64,000 nt of DNA, from NCBI GenBank assembly GCA_021208685.1, contig JAJOJJ010000019.1, positions 1-64,000 on the forward strand, given 5' to 3'. The translations under genes were made by a program, and so were the position numbers. A model generated the notes under the pieces. The model searched no databases. It worked only from the letters and a program-made list of their open reading frames with translations, and was not told the DNA's origin. Position 1 is the first letter of the stretch. Every line of letters begins with the position of its first letter. Source of the stretch: Saccharospirillaceae bacterium. GTDB lineage: Bacteria > Pseudomonadota > Gammaproteobacteria > Pseudomonadales > Oceanobacteraceae. Shown one piece after another: positions 1-7,955 of this stretch.

Positions 1-82
1 TGCTGAAAACGTCCAGCTCGGTGTTGCCACGTTTTGGCGTAACCCGCTATGCCTTCAACGTGGCGCCTTGATCTGAACGTTT

Positions 83-244
83 TCAGTAAGCCGAAGCGGG
101 CACTGAATTATTCAGAGGTGCCTTAAATGCTTTGTTATAGATAACAATGGATGACGTCGTACTGACTGGCTGATCGGTATCTTCGGCTTCCGGCCCACAG
201 CCCAGCAAACCAAGCGTTAAAAAAGGAATAAACAGATTACGCAC
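83..244 (-). CDS. Small putative lipoprotein downstream of cobS
   Basis: A 53-residue reading frame starting at GTG (242-244) encodes a short lipoprotein-like signal, with Arg-Asn after the start, a hydrophobic stretch and an L-L-G-C lipobox placing the acylated Cys near residue 16. The mature part is only about 37 residues, acidic and Ser/Thr-rich at first, with no family I recognise. It lies on the cobS strand, 81 bases past the cobS stop, and could be the last gene of the cob operon. A longer version starting at GTG 304 is possible, but its extra residues would put a second hydrophobic run before the signal. The ribosome site is weak, so this may be a remnant of a longer gene. Confidence 0.3.
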   Translation of the reverse strand: MRNLFIPFLTLGLLGCGPEAEDTDQPVSTTSSIVIYNKAFKAPLNNSVPASAY

Positions 245-325
245 AATCAATATCCGTACAGTTTTTATAATAATCGGCAGAATAACACCGCCTTCCGCCA
301 GCACAAACCGCTGTTAAAAACAGCC

Positions 326-1111
326 TCACAGCGCGATAGCCGCCAGCAGCAGGGCCTCCTGAATTTCGATGCTGGCCCCCAGCGTATCCCCGGTACAGCC
401 CCCCAGACGTTTCATCATCATGTCTCTGGCCATCAGTAAAATGGTCAGCCATAACATCAGAATAAACAGCGCCTGAGTCTGTAAAAACACACCGGCCAAT
501 ACTGCCAGCAACGAACCCATTATTCCGACCACTAAGGGTGTGGCTCCCGCCACCAGCGCGCTGGCCAATCCTTGTTTACGCACATAAGGCGTGGTTGCCA
601 GCAAGCCCGGCACGGAACCACGGGCCAGCATAGGCACCAGCATCAAACCGGCGAGCAAAAGCCAGATATTCCACGTACCATTGCCGCTCTGCGCGTTATC
701 CAGCAAGGCATAAATGGCGGCAAATTTAACCAGCAAAACCACCACCACCAGGGTAACGCCCATCGGCCCGCTTTGCGGATCTTTCATAATGGCCAGCGTG
801 CGTTCTTGATTGCCCAGCCCGCCGACCCAGGCATCGGCGCTGTCGGCCAGACCATCAAGATGCAACGCACCACTGAACGCCACCCAGATGGATAACAATA
901 AAGCGGCTAACAGCAGCAGCGAAACCTGCGGATTATAAAAAACGCAGGCAGCGGTAAATGCCAGCAAGCTGAGGCCGAGCAAGCAACCGACCAGCGGATA
1001 AAACACCAGCGAACGGGCCGCAACCGCATCGTCCACGCGTTTTAAATAAGGGGTCGGCAGGCGGGTTAAAAACGCCATGGCATACCAGAAAGCCCACCAA
1101 GACACCGTCAC
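326..1111 (-). CDS. cobS: Adenosylcobinamide-GDP ribazoletransferase CobS
   Basis: Inner-membrane enzyme that joins adenosylcobinamide-GDP to alpha-ribazole (or its phosphate), the last step of cobalamin assembly. The 261-residue length is normal for the family. The sequence is almost wholly hydrophobic, with several membrane segments, and carries the conserved acidic motif HLDGLADSADAW at residues 84-95 and MKDPQSGPMG near 108-117. The ATG overlaps the cobC stop by four bases (ATGA), so the two are translationally coupled. It follows cobU, cobT and cobC on the same strand. The presence of these four genes without corrin-ring genes nearby fits a salvage role, though ring genes could lie outside the window. 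Confidence 0.96.
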   Translation of the reverse strand: MTVSWWAFWYAMAFLTRLPTPYLKRVDDAVAARSLVFYPLVGCLLGLSLLAFTAACVFYNPQVSLLLLAALLLSIWVAFSGALHLDGLADSADAWVGGLGNQERTLAIMKDPQSGPMGVTLVVVVLLVKFAAIYALLDNAQSGNGTWNIWLLLAGLMLVPMLARGSVPGLLATTPYVRKQGLASALVAGATPLVVGIMGSLLAVLAGVFLQTQALFILMLWLTILLMARDMMMKRLGGCTGDTLGASIEIQEALLLAAIAL

Positions 1112-1752
1112 AGCGATGCTCCGGCTTCAGGTCGTAATTCTGATCCGTCCATGCCTTCCAGGCTGACCCAGACCTGCTCGCAACCCTGATATTCGCTGTG
1201 ATCAATGTTAAAACGCAGCAAACCCGCGTAAGGAATCGCCAGACGATTCATCGCTTCCGGTGCCAGACTCAGCAGATGCTGCGCCAGAACACGCATCACA
1301 CCGCCATGGCTGACCAGCAGCAAATGTTCACCACGGTGATCATTCAGCAGCGCCTGCCATGCGGCCACCACCCGTTGCTGTAACTGCAGCACAGGCTCGC
1401 CATTCGGCGCACAGAAATTCAGCGGATCAGCCCACAAACGGCGGGTATCGTCGGCATGTTCAGCCATGACGTCGCTGACCTCGCGGTTTTCCCAGTCCCC
1501 GTAATCAATCTCCGCCCAGCGCTCATCACACAACAACGGCAGAGTACGGGCGCTGGCCAATTGTTCGGCCGCGCTGCGACAACGGCTTAACGGCGAGCTG
1601 ACAATGCGTGTCCAGTTGCTGTCAAAACGCCGCACCCGTTCGTTGAATTGCCAGCGGCCAAGCTCGGTCAGCGCGTGATCCGTACGGCCACGAAAGACGT
1701 TGCCGCCTTCCGGTTCGCCGTGGCGGATAAGATCGATCCGGGTGGTGCTCAT
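1108..1752 (-). CDS. cobC: Alpha-ribazole phosphatase CobC (histidine phosphatase family)
   Basis: Removes the 5'-phosphate from alpha-ribazole phosphate (or adenosylcobalamin phosphate) during nucleotide-loop assembly. The 214-residue protein has the phosphoglycerate-mutase-like signature R10-H11-G12-E13 with the catalytic His, an acidic residue in WAEIDYGDWE (around 79-88) and the second active-site His in LLLVSHGG (His149). It sits between cobT and cobS, with a four-base overlap into cobS and a 15-base gap after cobT. General histidine phosphatases look alike, so the assignment to CobC rests mainly on the operon position. Confidence 0.93.
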   Translation of the reverse strand: MSTTRIDLIRHGEPEGGNVFRGRTDHALTELGRWQFNERVRRFDSNWTRIVSSPLSRCRSAAEQLASARTLPLLCDERWAEIDYGDWENREVSDVMAEHADDTRRLWADPLNFCAPNGEPVLQLQQRVVAAWQALLNDHRGEHLLLVSHGGVMRVLAQHLLSLAPEAMNRLAIPYAGLLRFNIDHSEYQGCEQVWVSLEGMDGSELRPEAGASL

Positions 1753-1767
1753 CAGCGGCTTCCTTAT

Positions 1768-2823
1768 TCAGTTACCGGACTGTACCGCGGCCTCGGCAAA
1801 GGTTGCCATCTGGTTATGCAGCGCCAGCGCCTGCTGTACCAGACCCAGCGCCACTGCCGCACCGGAACCTTCGCCCAAACGCATGCCCAGCTGCACCAGC
1901 GGTTTGCCATCCAGCGCCGTCAGCAAAGCACGGTGACCGGGCTCGGCGGAACTGTGACCAAACAGCATCCAGTCACGCGCACCGGCGTTTAACTGCACCG
2001 CTAACAGCGCCGCGGAACTGGCAATAAAACCATCCACCAGTACCGGAATTCCCAACTGTGCGGCGCGCAGATAAGCACCGGCCATGGCCGCAATTTCCAG
2101 CCCACCCACCTGCTCCAGTGCGGCCAGTGGCGAATCGGCCAGCGGACGGGCACGCTCACAGCTTTGCGCCAGAATCTGTTGTTTATGGCTGAGGGCGTCG
2201 CCCTGTACACCGGTGCCCGGGCCAACCAGCGCATTCACATCCTGCGTTAACAACAGCGCACTCAGACAGCTGGCCGCTGAGGTATTGCCAATGCCCATTT
2301 CACCGGCAATAAACAAGTCACAACCTTCTGCCTGCAAACGCTCAATCTGTTCAGCTCCAATCTGTAACGCCTGCTGAGCCTGCTCATGGCTCATGGCGGC
2401 CTGCTGTGAAAAATCGTGGGTGCCGGGCATCACCGCACGCTGAATCACGCCACTGAGCTGATCAGCCGGGAACGCCGTACCGCAGTTCACCACCGACAGC
2501 CCCATATTGTGGAAACGCGCCAGCACCGAAATGGCCGCGCCACCGGTGACAAAGTTTTTCAGCATCTCAACCGTGACCGCCTGCGGAAATGCCGATACCC
2601 CCTGTGCGACCACACCATGATCACCGGCAAACACCACGCACTGCGGGTTGTTGATCTGCGGTTTAACCCGCCCCTGCCAGGCAGCAAAGGCCACGGCAAC
2701 GTCTTCCAGCAGGCCCAGCGAACCCGGTGGTTTGGTTAATTGTGACTGACGTTCCCGCGCCTGTTGCTGAATGTCGGCAGAGAAAGGAGCAGTGGCCTGT
2801 TGCCACCAGAATTCAACGGTCAT
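1768..2823 (-). CDS. cobT: Nicotinate-nucleotide--dimethylbenzimidazole phosphoribosyltransferase CobT
   Basis: Transfers phosphoribose from nicotinate mononucleotide to the lower-ligand base, giving alpha-ribazole phosphate. I place the start at the ATG ending at 2823, giving 351 residues, because a clear AGGTG site lies five bases upstream and the protein then begins MTVEFWWQQ; an upstream start adds 13 unlikely residues. The C-terminal motif RLGEGSGAA puts a Glu at about residue 318, matching the catalytic base of Salmonella CobT (Glu317). Glycine-rich segments such as GEMGIGNTSAA and GPGTG are typical of the family. Second gene of the cobU-cobT-cobC-cobS operon. Confidence 0.96.
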   Translation of the reverse strand: MTVEFWWQQATAPFSADIQQQARERQSQLTKPPGSLGLLEDVAVAFAAWQGRVKPQINNPQCVVFAGDHGVVAQGVSAFPQAVTVEMLKNFVTGGAAISVLARFHNMGLSVVNCGTAFPADQLSGVIQRAVMPGTHDFSQQAAMSHEQAQQALQIGAEQIERLQAEGCDLFIAGEMGIGNTSAASCLSALLLTQDVNALVGPGTGVQGDALSHKQQILAQSCERARPLADSPLAALEQVGGLEIAAMAGAYLRAAQLGIPVLVDGFIASSAALLAVQLNAGARDWMLFGHSSAEPGHRALLTALDGKPLVQLGMRLGEGSGAAVALGLVQQALALHNQMATFAEAAVQSGN

Positions 2824-2865
2824 AACACCTGTCTTATTGATTACATTATGAAAAATCAGCACACC

Positions 2866-3402
2866 TTAACCGCGCTTAACCGCCATGGGAATACCCGCGA
2901 CCACCAGCGTCACATCATGCGCCAGCCGGGCAATGTCCTGATGCAGTCGCCCGGCTTCATCAACGAAGCGCCGGCTCAGCTCGCCCATGGGGACAATGCC
3001 ATAGCCCACCTCATTGGACACCAGCAGCAGCGGCTGTTGTAACCGTTGCAGCTCGTCCAGTAAGGCGGCTTTCTGCCGTTCCCAGTCATCGCTCTGATCA
3101 CAGAGCAGACAATTGGTCAGCCACAGGGTCAGGCAATCGACCAGAATCACCGCCGCCGGATGCTCCTGACGCACACGCTGCAGGGCCACGGCCAGCTGCA
3201 ACGGCTCTTCCAGCGTCAGCCAGTGTGCCGGGCGCTGCTCGCGGTGGTGCATAATGCGTTGCTGCATTTCGCCGTCCAGCGCCTGCGCGGTGGCAATATA
3301 CACCACCTCTGCGGCCTCACCGGCCAGCTCTGCGGCCTGCGCCTCGGCGTAACGGCTTTTGCCTGAGCGTGCACCGCCCAATATCAGTTCAAGCTTACCC
3401 AT
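2866..3402 (-). CDS. cobU: Bifunctional adenosylcobinamide kinase / guanylyltransferase CobU
   Basis: Phosphorylates adenosylcobinamide and then attaches GMP, activating the corrinoid for CobS. The 178-residue protein begins with a P-loop, GGARSGKS (residues 9-16), and contains the family's VDCLTLWLTN and SNEVGYGIVP segments. It is the first gene of the cob operon, 42 bases before the cobT start. No cobalamin riboswitch is visible in front of it; upstream is the divergent PilZ gene only about 60 bases away, so the two promoters must share this short gap. Confidence 0.95.
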   Translation of the reverse strand: MGKLELILGGARSGKSRYAEAQAAELAGEAAEVVYIATAQALDGEMQQRIMHHREQRPAHWLTLEEPLQLAVALQRVRQEHPAAVILVDCLTLWLTNCLLCDQSDDWERQKAALLDELQRLQQPLLLVSNEVGYGIVPMGELSRRFVDEAGRLHQDIARLAHDVTLVVAGIPMAVKRG

Positions 3403-3461
3403 GTTGTTTATCAGCTCTGAGGTCTACACTGGAAACATCGAAACTTAGCAGAGAAAGATCA

Positions 3462-3812
3462 ATGAGCACGAACTCTGACCACGAACAACGCATGCATCCA
3501 CGCTGGATTCTGAAAAGCAACGTCAGTGTATTCGAACGGCAAAGCAAGGAATACCTGGGTCTGCTGGTCGACTGTTCAGAACAAGGCGTAATGATTTCTA
3601 CCTATGAACAACTGCAGCCCGGCACCAGACTGCAGATTGATCTGGTCGACATTGCCCCCAACGTCAACAGCCGCCGCACCGGCCAATGCAGTGCTGAAGT
3701 CGTCTGGTGCGATAAAATAACGCCCAGTCTGTACGGCAATGGTTGCCGTATCAGCCAGCAGGACGACATTCTGGGTGTGATGCTGAAAAGCTACAGCCAC
3801 GCGCACGATTAA
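3462..3812 (+). CDS. PilZ domain protein (c-di-GMP receptor)
   Basis: A 116-residue single-domain PilZ protein. Both c-di-GMP contact motifs are present: R10-M-H-P-R14 (RxxxR) and D37-C-S39-E-Q-G42 (D/NxSxxG). It is therefore expected to bind c-di-GMP and act as a stand-alone adaptor; the target is not evident. The ATG at 3462 is preferred because an AGAGAAAG purine run lies upstream and the PilZ motif then begins ten residues in; a longer upstream frame has no ribosome site. Divergent from cobU. Confidence 0.9.
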   Translation: MSTNSDHEQRMHPRWILKSNVSVFERQSKEYLGLLVDCSEQGVMISTYEQLQPGTRLQIDLVDIAPNVNSRRTGQCSAEVVWCDKITPSLYGNGCRISQQDDILGVMLKSYSHAHD

Positions 3813-3903
3813 TACTTCTCATAATTCTCCCTCCTGACAGTCTGTTGGCGAGCGCCTGCAGGCTGTTACACTGCCGCCCATGTCCTTCTGATGAGCCTTC
3901 ACC

Positions 3904-4821
3904 ATGCTGCAATTCGGCATCGACCTGGGTGGCACCAAAACTGAAATCATCGTCCTCGACCCACAGGGTAATACCCTGCTGCGTGAGCGCACCTCCACCC
4001 CTGCACACTCTTATGACGCCATTGTCGCCAATATTGCCGCCATGGTGGAACATGCCGCCAGCCGTCTTGGCTGCCACGACTTCTCCCTCGGCATCGGCAT
4101 TCCCGGCGCGGTCAGCCCCGCCACCGGCCGGATCAAAAACGCCAACACCGTCTGCCTGATCGGCCGCGATTTGCAGGGCGATTTACAGCAGCGGCTGCAC
4201 CCTCTGCTGCAACGCCCGCTGGTGCTGGCCAACGACGCCGATTGTTTTGCCCTGTCCGAAGCCAGCGATGGCAGCGGCGCGGGTTATGCCTCGGTTTTTG
4301 CAGTCATTATCGGCACCGGTTGCGGTGGCGGCTGGGTGATTAATGGCCGCCTGCTCAGCGGCCCCAATGCCATTGCCGGTGAATGGGGGCACAACCCCTT
4401 GCTGTGGCGCGATGCCGGCGACAGCGAAATTGACTGCTACTGCGGCCAGAAGGGTTGTCTGGAAACGCTGTTATCCGGCCCCGGTCTGCGTCAGCAGGCC
4501 GCGCAGGAAACCGGCCAGAGCCGCAGCGCACAGGAATGGAACGCACTGGCTGAACAACAGGACCCGCAGGCACAGGCCGTACTTGCGCGCTATTACCGGC
4601 GTCTGGCCAAAGCCCTGGCCGGGGTGATCAACCTGATCGACCCGCATGTGATTGTGCTGGGCGGCGGCGTCTCCAACCTGCCCGGCATTTATCAGGAAGT
4701 CCCCGGACTCTGGGCGGATTATGTATTTTCCGATACGGTCAGCACGCCGCTGAAACAGGCGCTGCACGGTGATTCCAGTGGCGTACGCGGTGCCGCCTGG
4801 CTGGGAGCGGCGGCATGCTGA
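3904..4821 (+). CDS. mak: ROK family sugar kinase, fructokinase (Mak)-like
   Basis: Cytoplasmic ATP-dependent hexose kinase. The 305-residue protein has the ROK phosphate motif GIDLGGTKTE (5-14), the catalytic pair N110-D111, the GEWGHN segment with His163, and the ROK zinc motif C178-Y-C180-G-Q-K-G-C185. The C-terminal HGDSSGVRGAAWL and the overall pattern resemble E. coli Mak (fructokinase) more than NagK as I recall them, so fructose is the likeliest substrate; glucose or N-acetylglucosamine remain possible. Its last seven bases overlap the start of the MerR gene that follows. Confidence 0.85.
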   Translation: MLQFGIDLGGTKTEIIVLDPQGNTLLRERTSTPAHSYDAIVANIAAMVEHAASRLGCHDFSLGIGIPGAVSPATGRIKNANTVCLIGRDLQGDLQQRLHPLLQRPLVLANDADCFALSEASDGSGAGYASVFAVIIGTGCGGGWVINGRLLSGPNAIAGEWGHNPLLWRDAGDSEIDCYCGQKGCLETLLSGPGLRQQAAQETGQSRSAQEWNALAEQQDPQAQAVLARYYRRLAKALAGVINLIDPHVIVLGGGVSNLPGIYQEVPGLWADYVFSDTVSTPLKQALHGDSSGVRGAAWLGAAAC

Positions 4822-5177
4822 TCGGCGCGGCATCAAAACAGACCGGGCTGAGCCAGAAAGCCATCCGCCTTTACGAACAGCAGGGCCTGATCCGACCGCA
4901 GCGTATTGGCCGTTACCGTCACTTTTCGGCTGCCGATATCGATCTGTTGCTGCTGATCCGCGAAGCCCGCGCTCTGGGTATTCCGCTGCAACGGCTGAAA
5001 GCCGCCATCCGTTATCAAAATCAGCAGCCTGACTGGAGCACACTGCGCACGTTTTTGCTGCAGTTCCGTGGCGAAGTCGAAGCCGAAGTGGTGCGGCAGC
5101 AACAACGCCTGCAGCAGCTCGACCATTGTTTGCACAGCATCAGCGATTGTCCGCTGGTGCCAGCAGAAAAAATATGA
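4815..5177 (+). CDS. MerR family transcriptional regulator
   Basis: A 120-residue MerR protein: an N-terminal winged helix-turn-helix (residues 3-70, containing IRLYEQQGLIRPQR and YRHFSAADI) followed by a long helix rich in Gln and Glu (about 75-110) that would form the antiparallel dimer coiled coil. The short tail DCPLVPAEKI has one Cys but no clear metal-binding loop, so a metal sensor is not indicated. It overlaps the kinase gene by seven bases and ends 93 bases before a quinone reductase whose promoter has a MerR-type operator; that gene is its probable target. Confidence 0.9.
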   Translation: MLIGAASKQTGLSQKAIRLYEQQGLIRPQRIGRYRHFSAADIDLLLLIREARALGIPLQRLKAAIRYQNQQPDWSTLRTFLLQFRGEVEAEVVRQQQRLQQLDHCLHSISDCPLVPAEKI

Positions 5178-5202
5178 CTCTGCCGCTTAATCCGGCCCGG
5201 TC

Positions 5203-5234
5203 TTGACTCTGCCCTTAGGGGCAGACCCGATACT
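5203..5234 (+). promoter_or_regulatory. MerR-type promoter and operator of the quinone reductase gene
   Basis: A -35 box TTGACT (5203-5208) and -10 box GATACT (5229-5234) are separated by an over-long 20-base spacer that holds a perfect 7-base dyad, TCTGCCC-TTAG-GGGCAGA (5208-5225). A long spacer with the operator inside it is the hallmark of MerR-activated promoters, which the regulator untwists. The MerR gene ends 25 bases upstream. Confidence 0.8.
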
Positions 5235-5270
5235 TGAAAACCCAACCATACATACCGGAGTTTTCTGTTT

Positions 5271-5858
5271 ATGCCTAAACACATTCTGATCCTGAACGGC
5301 CATCCTGACCGCAACCGCCTGTGCGGCGCACTGGCCGACGCTTACCAGAGCGCGGCGGCTGAAGGGGCTGAGATTCAGCGCTTTGATCTGGCTGATATGC
5401 AGTTTAATGCCGACCTCAGCCACGGCTATTCACAGGAAGCACCGCTGGAGCCCGATCTGCTGCGTTTTCAGCAGGCATTACGGGATTGCGATCACCTGCT
5501 GCTGGTTGCGCCCGTCTGGTGGGGAAGTGTTCCGGCGCGTCTGAAAGGCCTGTTCGACCGTACGTTTCTGCCCGGTTTTGCCTTTCGTTATGAAGCCGGT
5601 CAAACCCTGCAGGAGAAGCTGCTGCGCGGCAAAAGTGCTGAAGTTTTTCTGACACTGGATACCCCGCCCTGGTACTTCCGCTGGTTTCAGAAAGCCCCGG
5701 CCATTCATCAGCTGAACCATGCAACGCTGGGATTCTGTGGTGTTAAGCCGGTCACCACCACGCTGTTCGGTCCGGTGATTAAATCCGGCACCGAACAACG
5801 CCGGCAATGGCTGGAACAGGCTGCGGGCAAAGGCCGGAAAATCGGTTCAGGCCGCTGA
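5271..5858 (+). CDS. Flavodoxin-fold NAD(P)H:quinone oxidoreductase
   Basis: A 195-residue soluble flavoprotein of the Flavodoxin_2 (NQO1/MdaB/KefF-like) family. The N-terminus ILILNGHPDRNRLCGAL matches the FMN/FAD phosphate-binding strand-loop of this family, and PVWWGSVPARLKGLFDR (about 82-98) is its conserved flavin-ring segment. It probably performs two-electron reduction of quinones or related electrophiles. The MerR-type promoter suggests induction by a redox-active or electrophilic compound. Substrate not determinable from sequence. Confidence 0.88.
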   Translation: MPKHILILNGHPDRNRLCGALADAYQSAAAEGAEIQRFDLADMQFNADLSHGYSQEAPLEPDLLRFQQALRDCDHLLLVAPVWWGSVPARLKGLFDRTFLPGFAFRYEAGQTLQEKLLRGKSAEVFLTLDTPPWYFRWFQKAPAIHQLNHATLGFCGVKPVTTTLFGPVIKSGTEQRRQWLEQAAGKGRKIGSGR

Positions 5859-5880
5859 CCGGCACAGAGTGCCGGGCGCC

Positions 5881-7284
5881 TCAGGGCGCTTCCGGTATGG
5901 ATTCCGGATTCTGCGGTTCGCTCTTATGATGACGCATCAGCACCAGCACCAGCACAATGGCTGGCAGGCCCAGCGCCGCTGCCAGCACGAAGAATTCGGC
6001 GTAACCTGCCACATCCACCACCCAGCCCGAAAAGCCGGAAATAAACTTGCCCGGCAAGGTCATCAGTGAACTGAATAACGCATATTGCGTGGCGGTGTAG
6101 TTTTTATTGGCCAGGCTCGACAAATACGCAATGAAGGCCGTGCTGGCGATACCACCGCTGAGGTTGTCAGCACTGATCACCAGCGCCAGAGCAGGCAGTG
6201 GCGGAGTCCCCTGAGCACCGACCATGGCCAGCGTGGCAAACAACAGATTGGTTCCCGCCACCATCACCGCGCCCAGCAACAATGGCCGGAAAATACCGTA
6301 CTTCACCACCAGCACGCCGCACAGTACGGAACCGAAAATGGTCAGAAAGAAGCCGAACACTTTGGCCACGCTGGCGATCTCCGGCTTGCTGTAACCCAGA
6401 TCAAGGTAGAAGGGGTTGGCCATAATGCCCATGGTGATGTCACTGAGACGGTACAGCGCAATAAAGCTCAGAATCAGCAGCGCAAAACGACCGTTACGCT
6501 GGAAGAATTCCAGTACCGGACAGATCACCGCGCTCAGCAACCAGCGCTGCCAGCGCGGCCGCTGCTGCAGATGCATCGGCCGGCCCATGATGTCATCAAC
6601 CAGCAGAAGCTCGTTACGCACACGATCAGCATCGCTCTGATGCGGCGGTTCATCGGCCCAGAGAATCGCCAGCATGCCAACCACCATCAGCAGTGCCATC
6701 ACCAGATAGGTGATATGCCAGTTGGTAAACTCGGCGAGATACAAGGCTCCGGCCCCGGTCACCAGCAGCGCCAGCCGATAGCCAAAGACATAGGCCGCCG
6801 ACATCGCGCCCTGCTGTTCATCGGCGGCGGATTCAATCCGCAGCGCATCCAGTGCCACGTCCTGTGTGGCGGCCGAAAACGCCACCAGCAAGGCGGCCAG
6901 GGCAATCAGTAATAAGGAATTCTGCGGGTGGGCGATGCTCATCAGCATCAGGCCGGTGGCGATGCCGCACTGACCGAGAAAAATCCAGCTGCGGCGCTGC
7001 CCCAGCCGCTGCAACAACGGCAGGCGCAGGCGGTCGACCACCGGCGCCCAGAACACTTTGACCGAATAGGTAATACCGACCCAGGCAAAGAATCCGATGG
7101 TGGTACGTTCTATTCCTTCATCCCGCAGCCAGGCCGTCAGCGTGGTAAACACCAGCAGATAAGGCAAGCCAGCGCTGAAACCCAGCAAGGCAATGACCAG
7201 CACCGGCTTCTGCCGGTAAATGTCCCAGACCTCTTTCAGCCAGCGCCGGACCTGCGGCGGGATATAGAAATAGTGAACGAGCAT
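5881..7284 (-). CDS. ampG: AmpG-type muropeptide MFS permease
   Basis: A 467-residue inner-membrane transporter of the major facilitator superfamily with about twelve to fourteen hydrophobic segments. The N-terminal part (GFSAGLPYLLVFTTLTAWL, ATQDVALDALRIE) matches AmpG permeases, which import anhydro-muropeptides for cell-wall recycling. The start ATG shares one base with the yajQ stop (TGATG), so translation is coupled. No beta-lactamase or ampR is near. Other AmpG-like MFS proteins exist, so transport of muropeptides is inferred from family. Confidence 0.88.
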   Translation of the reverse strand: MLVHYFYIPPQVRRWLKEVWDIYRQKPVLVIALLGFSAGLPYLLVFTTLTAWLRDEGIERTTIGFFAWVGITYSVKVFWAPVVDRLRLPLLQRLGQRRSWIFLGQCGIATGLMLMSIAHPQNSLLLIALAALLVAFSAATQDVALDALRIESAADEQQGAMSAAYVFGYRLALLVTGAGALYLAEFTNWHITYLVMALLMVVGMLAILWADEPPHQSDADRVRNELLLVDDIMGRPMHLQQRPRWQRWLLSAVICPVLEFFQRNGRFALLILSFIALYRLSDITMGIMANPFYLDLGYSKPEIASVAKVFGFFLTIFGSVLCGVLVVKYGIFRPLLLGAVMVAGTNLLFATLAMVGAQGTPPLPALALVISADNLSGGIASTAFIAYLSSLANKNYTATQYALFSSLMTLPGKFISGFSGWVVDVAGYAEFFVLAAALGLPAIVLVLVLMRHHKSEPQNPESIPEAP

Positions 7285-7769
7285 CAGTCTTTAAAGTTCT
7301 TGAATGCCAGCGGCATATCAATGCTTTCGTCCGTGCGGAACATGGCCATTACGGCCTGCAGATCGTCACGGGCCTTGCCCTGAACGCGCACGGTTTCACC
7401 CTGCACAGACGCCTGTACTTTGATCTTACTGTCTTTGACCATCTTCACCATCTTACGGGCCAGATCGCTGTCGATGCCCTGACGCATGGTGGCTTTTACT
7501 TTAACCTGCTTACCTGAACCTTCGAGCTTACCGAACTCCAGACAAGTCACTTTGATGCCACGCTTGGTCATGGCACCGGTCAGCATGGATTTCATCTGAT
7601 CAATCTGGAATTCATGATCAGCGGTCATGGTCACCACCAGTTCTTTCAGCTCGAAACTGGCATTCACACCACGGAAATCGAAACGGGTGCTCAGCTCACG
7701 GTTGGCCTGATCGACCGCGTTCTGGGCTTCGTGCTTGTCGACTTCAGATACGACGTCAAATGAAGGCAT
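7284..7769 (-). CDS. yajQ: YajQ family nucleotide-binding protein
   Basis: A 161-residue protein beginning MPSFDVVSEVDKHEAQNAVDQ, the signature N-terminus of the YajQ (UPF0234) family; members are reported to bind tRNA/nucleotides, and a Xanthomonas member binds c-di-GMP. An AGGAGAA ribosome site fixes the start at 7769 rather than an in-frame start upstream. The full length matches the family. Its stop overlaps the ampG start by one base. Confidence 0.95.
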   Translation of the reverse strand: MPSFDVVSEVDKHEAQNAVDQANRELSTRFDFRGVNASFELKELVVTMTADHEFQIDQMKSMLTGAMTKRGIKVTCLEFGKLEGSGKQVKVKATMRQGIDSDLARKMVKMVKDSKIKVQASVQGETVRVQGKARDDLQAVMAMFRTDESIDMPLAFKNFKD

Positions 7770-7955
7770 AAAAATTCTCCTGCTATGGCCTGACGACGGC
7801 CGGTAAAAATCTGGGAGCCAGCGGGATAACAACCAGCACCACGAAAGAGCGGCATTGTATACCGTCCGCGACGGATAAAGCCAAACACTGCGCTGACCGG
7901 CTCAGGTGACGTGGTGTCACTGGCGGCTATACAAAAGTCAGCTAATATTTTTGCT

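Noticed and set aside
1-82. Short plus-strand frames ending at 71 or 75 and an inverted repeat (3-12 with 77-86)
   Set aside because: Two frames are equally open and too short to identify a gene entering from the left; the inverted repeat has a 64-base gap and no T-run, so it is not a convincing terminator.
3403-3461. Cobalamin riboswitch in front of cobU
   Set aside because: The gap to the divergent gene is about 60 bases and no B12 box or conserved riboswitch block is visible.
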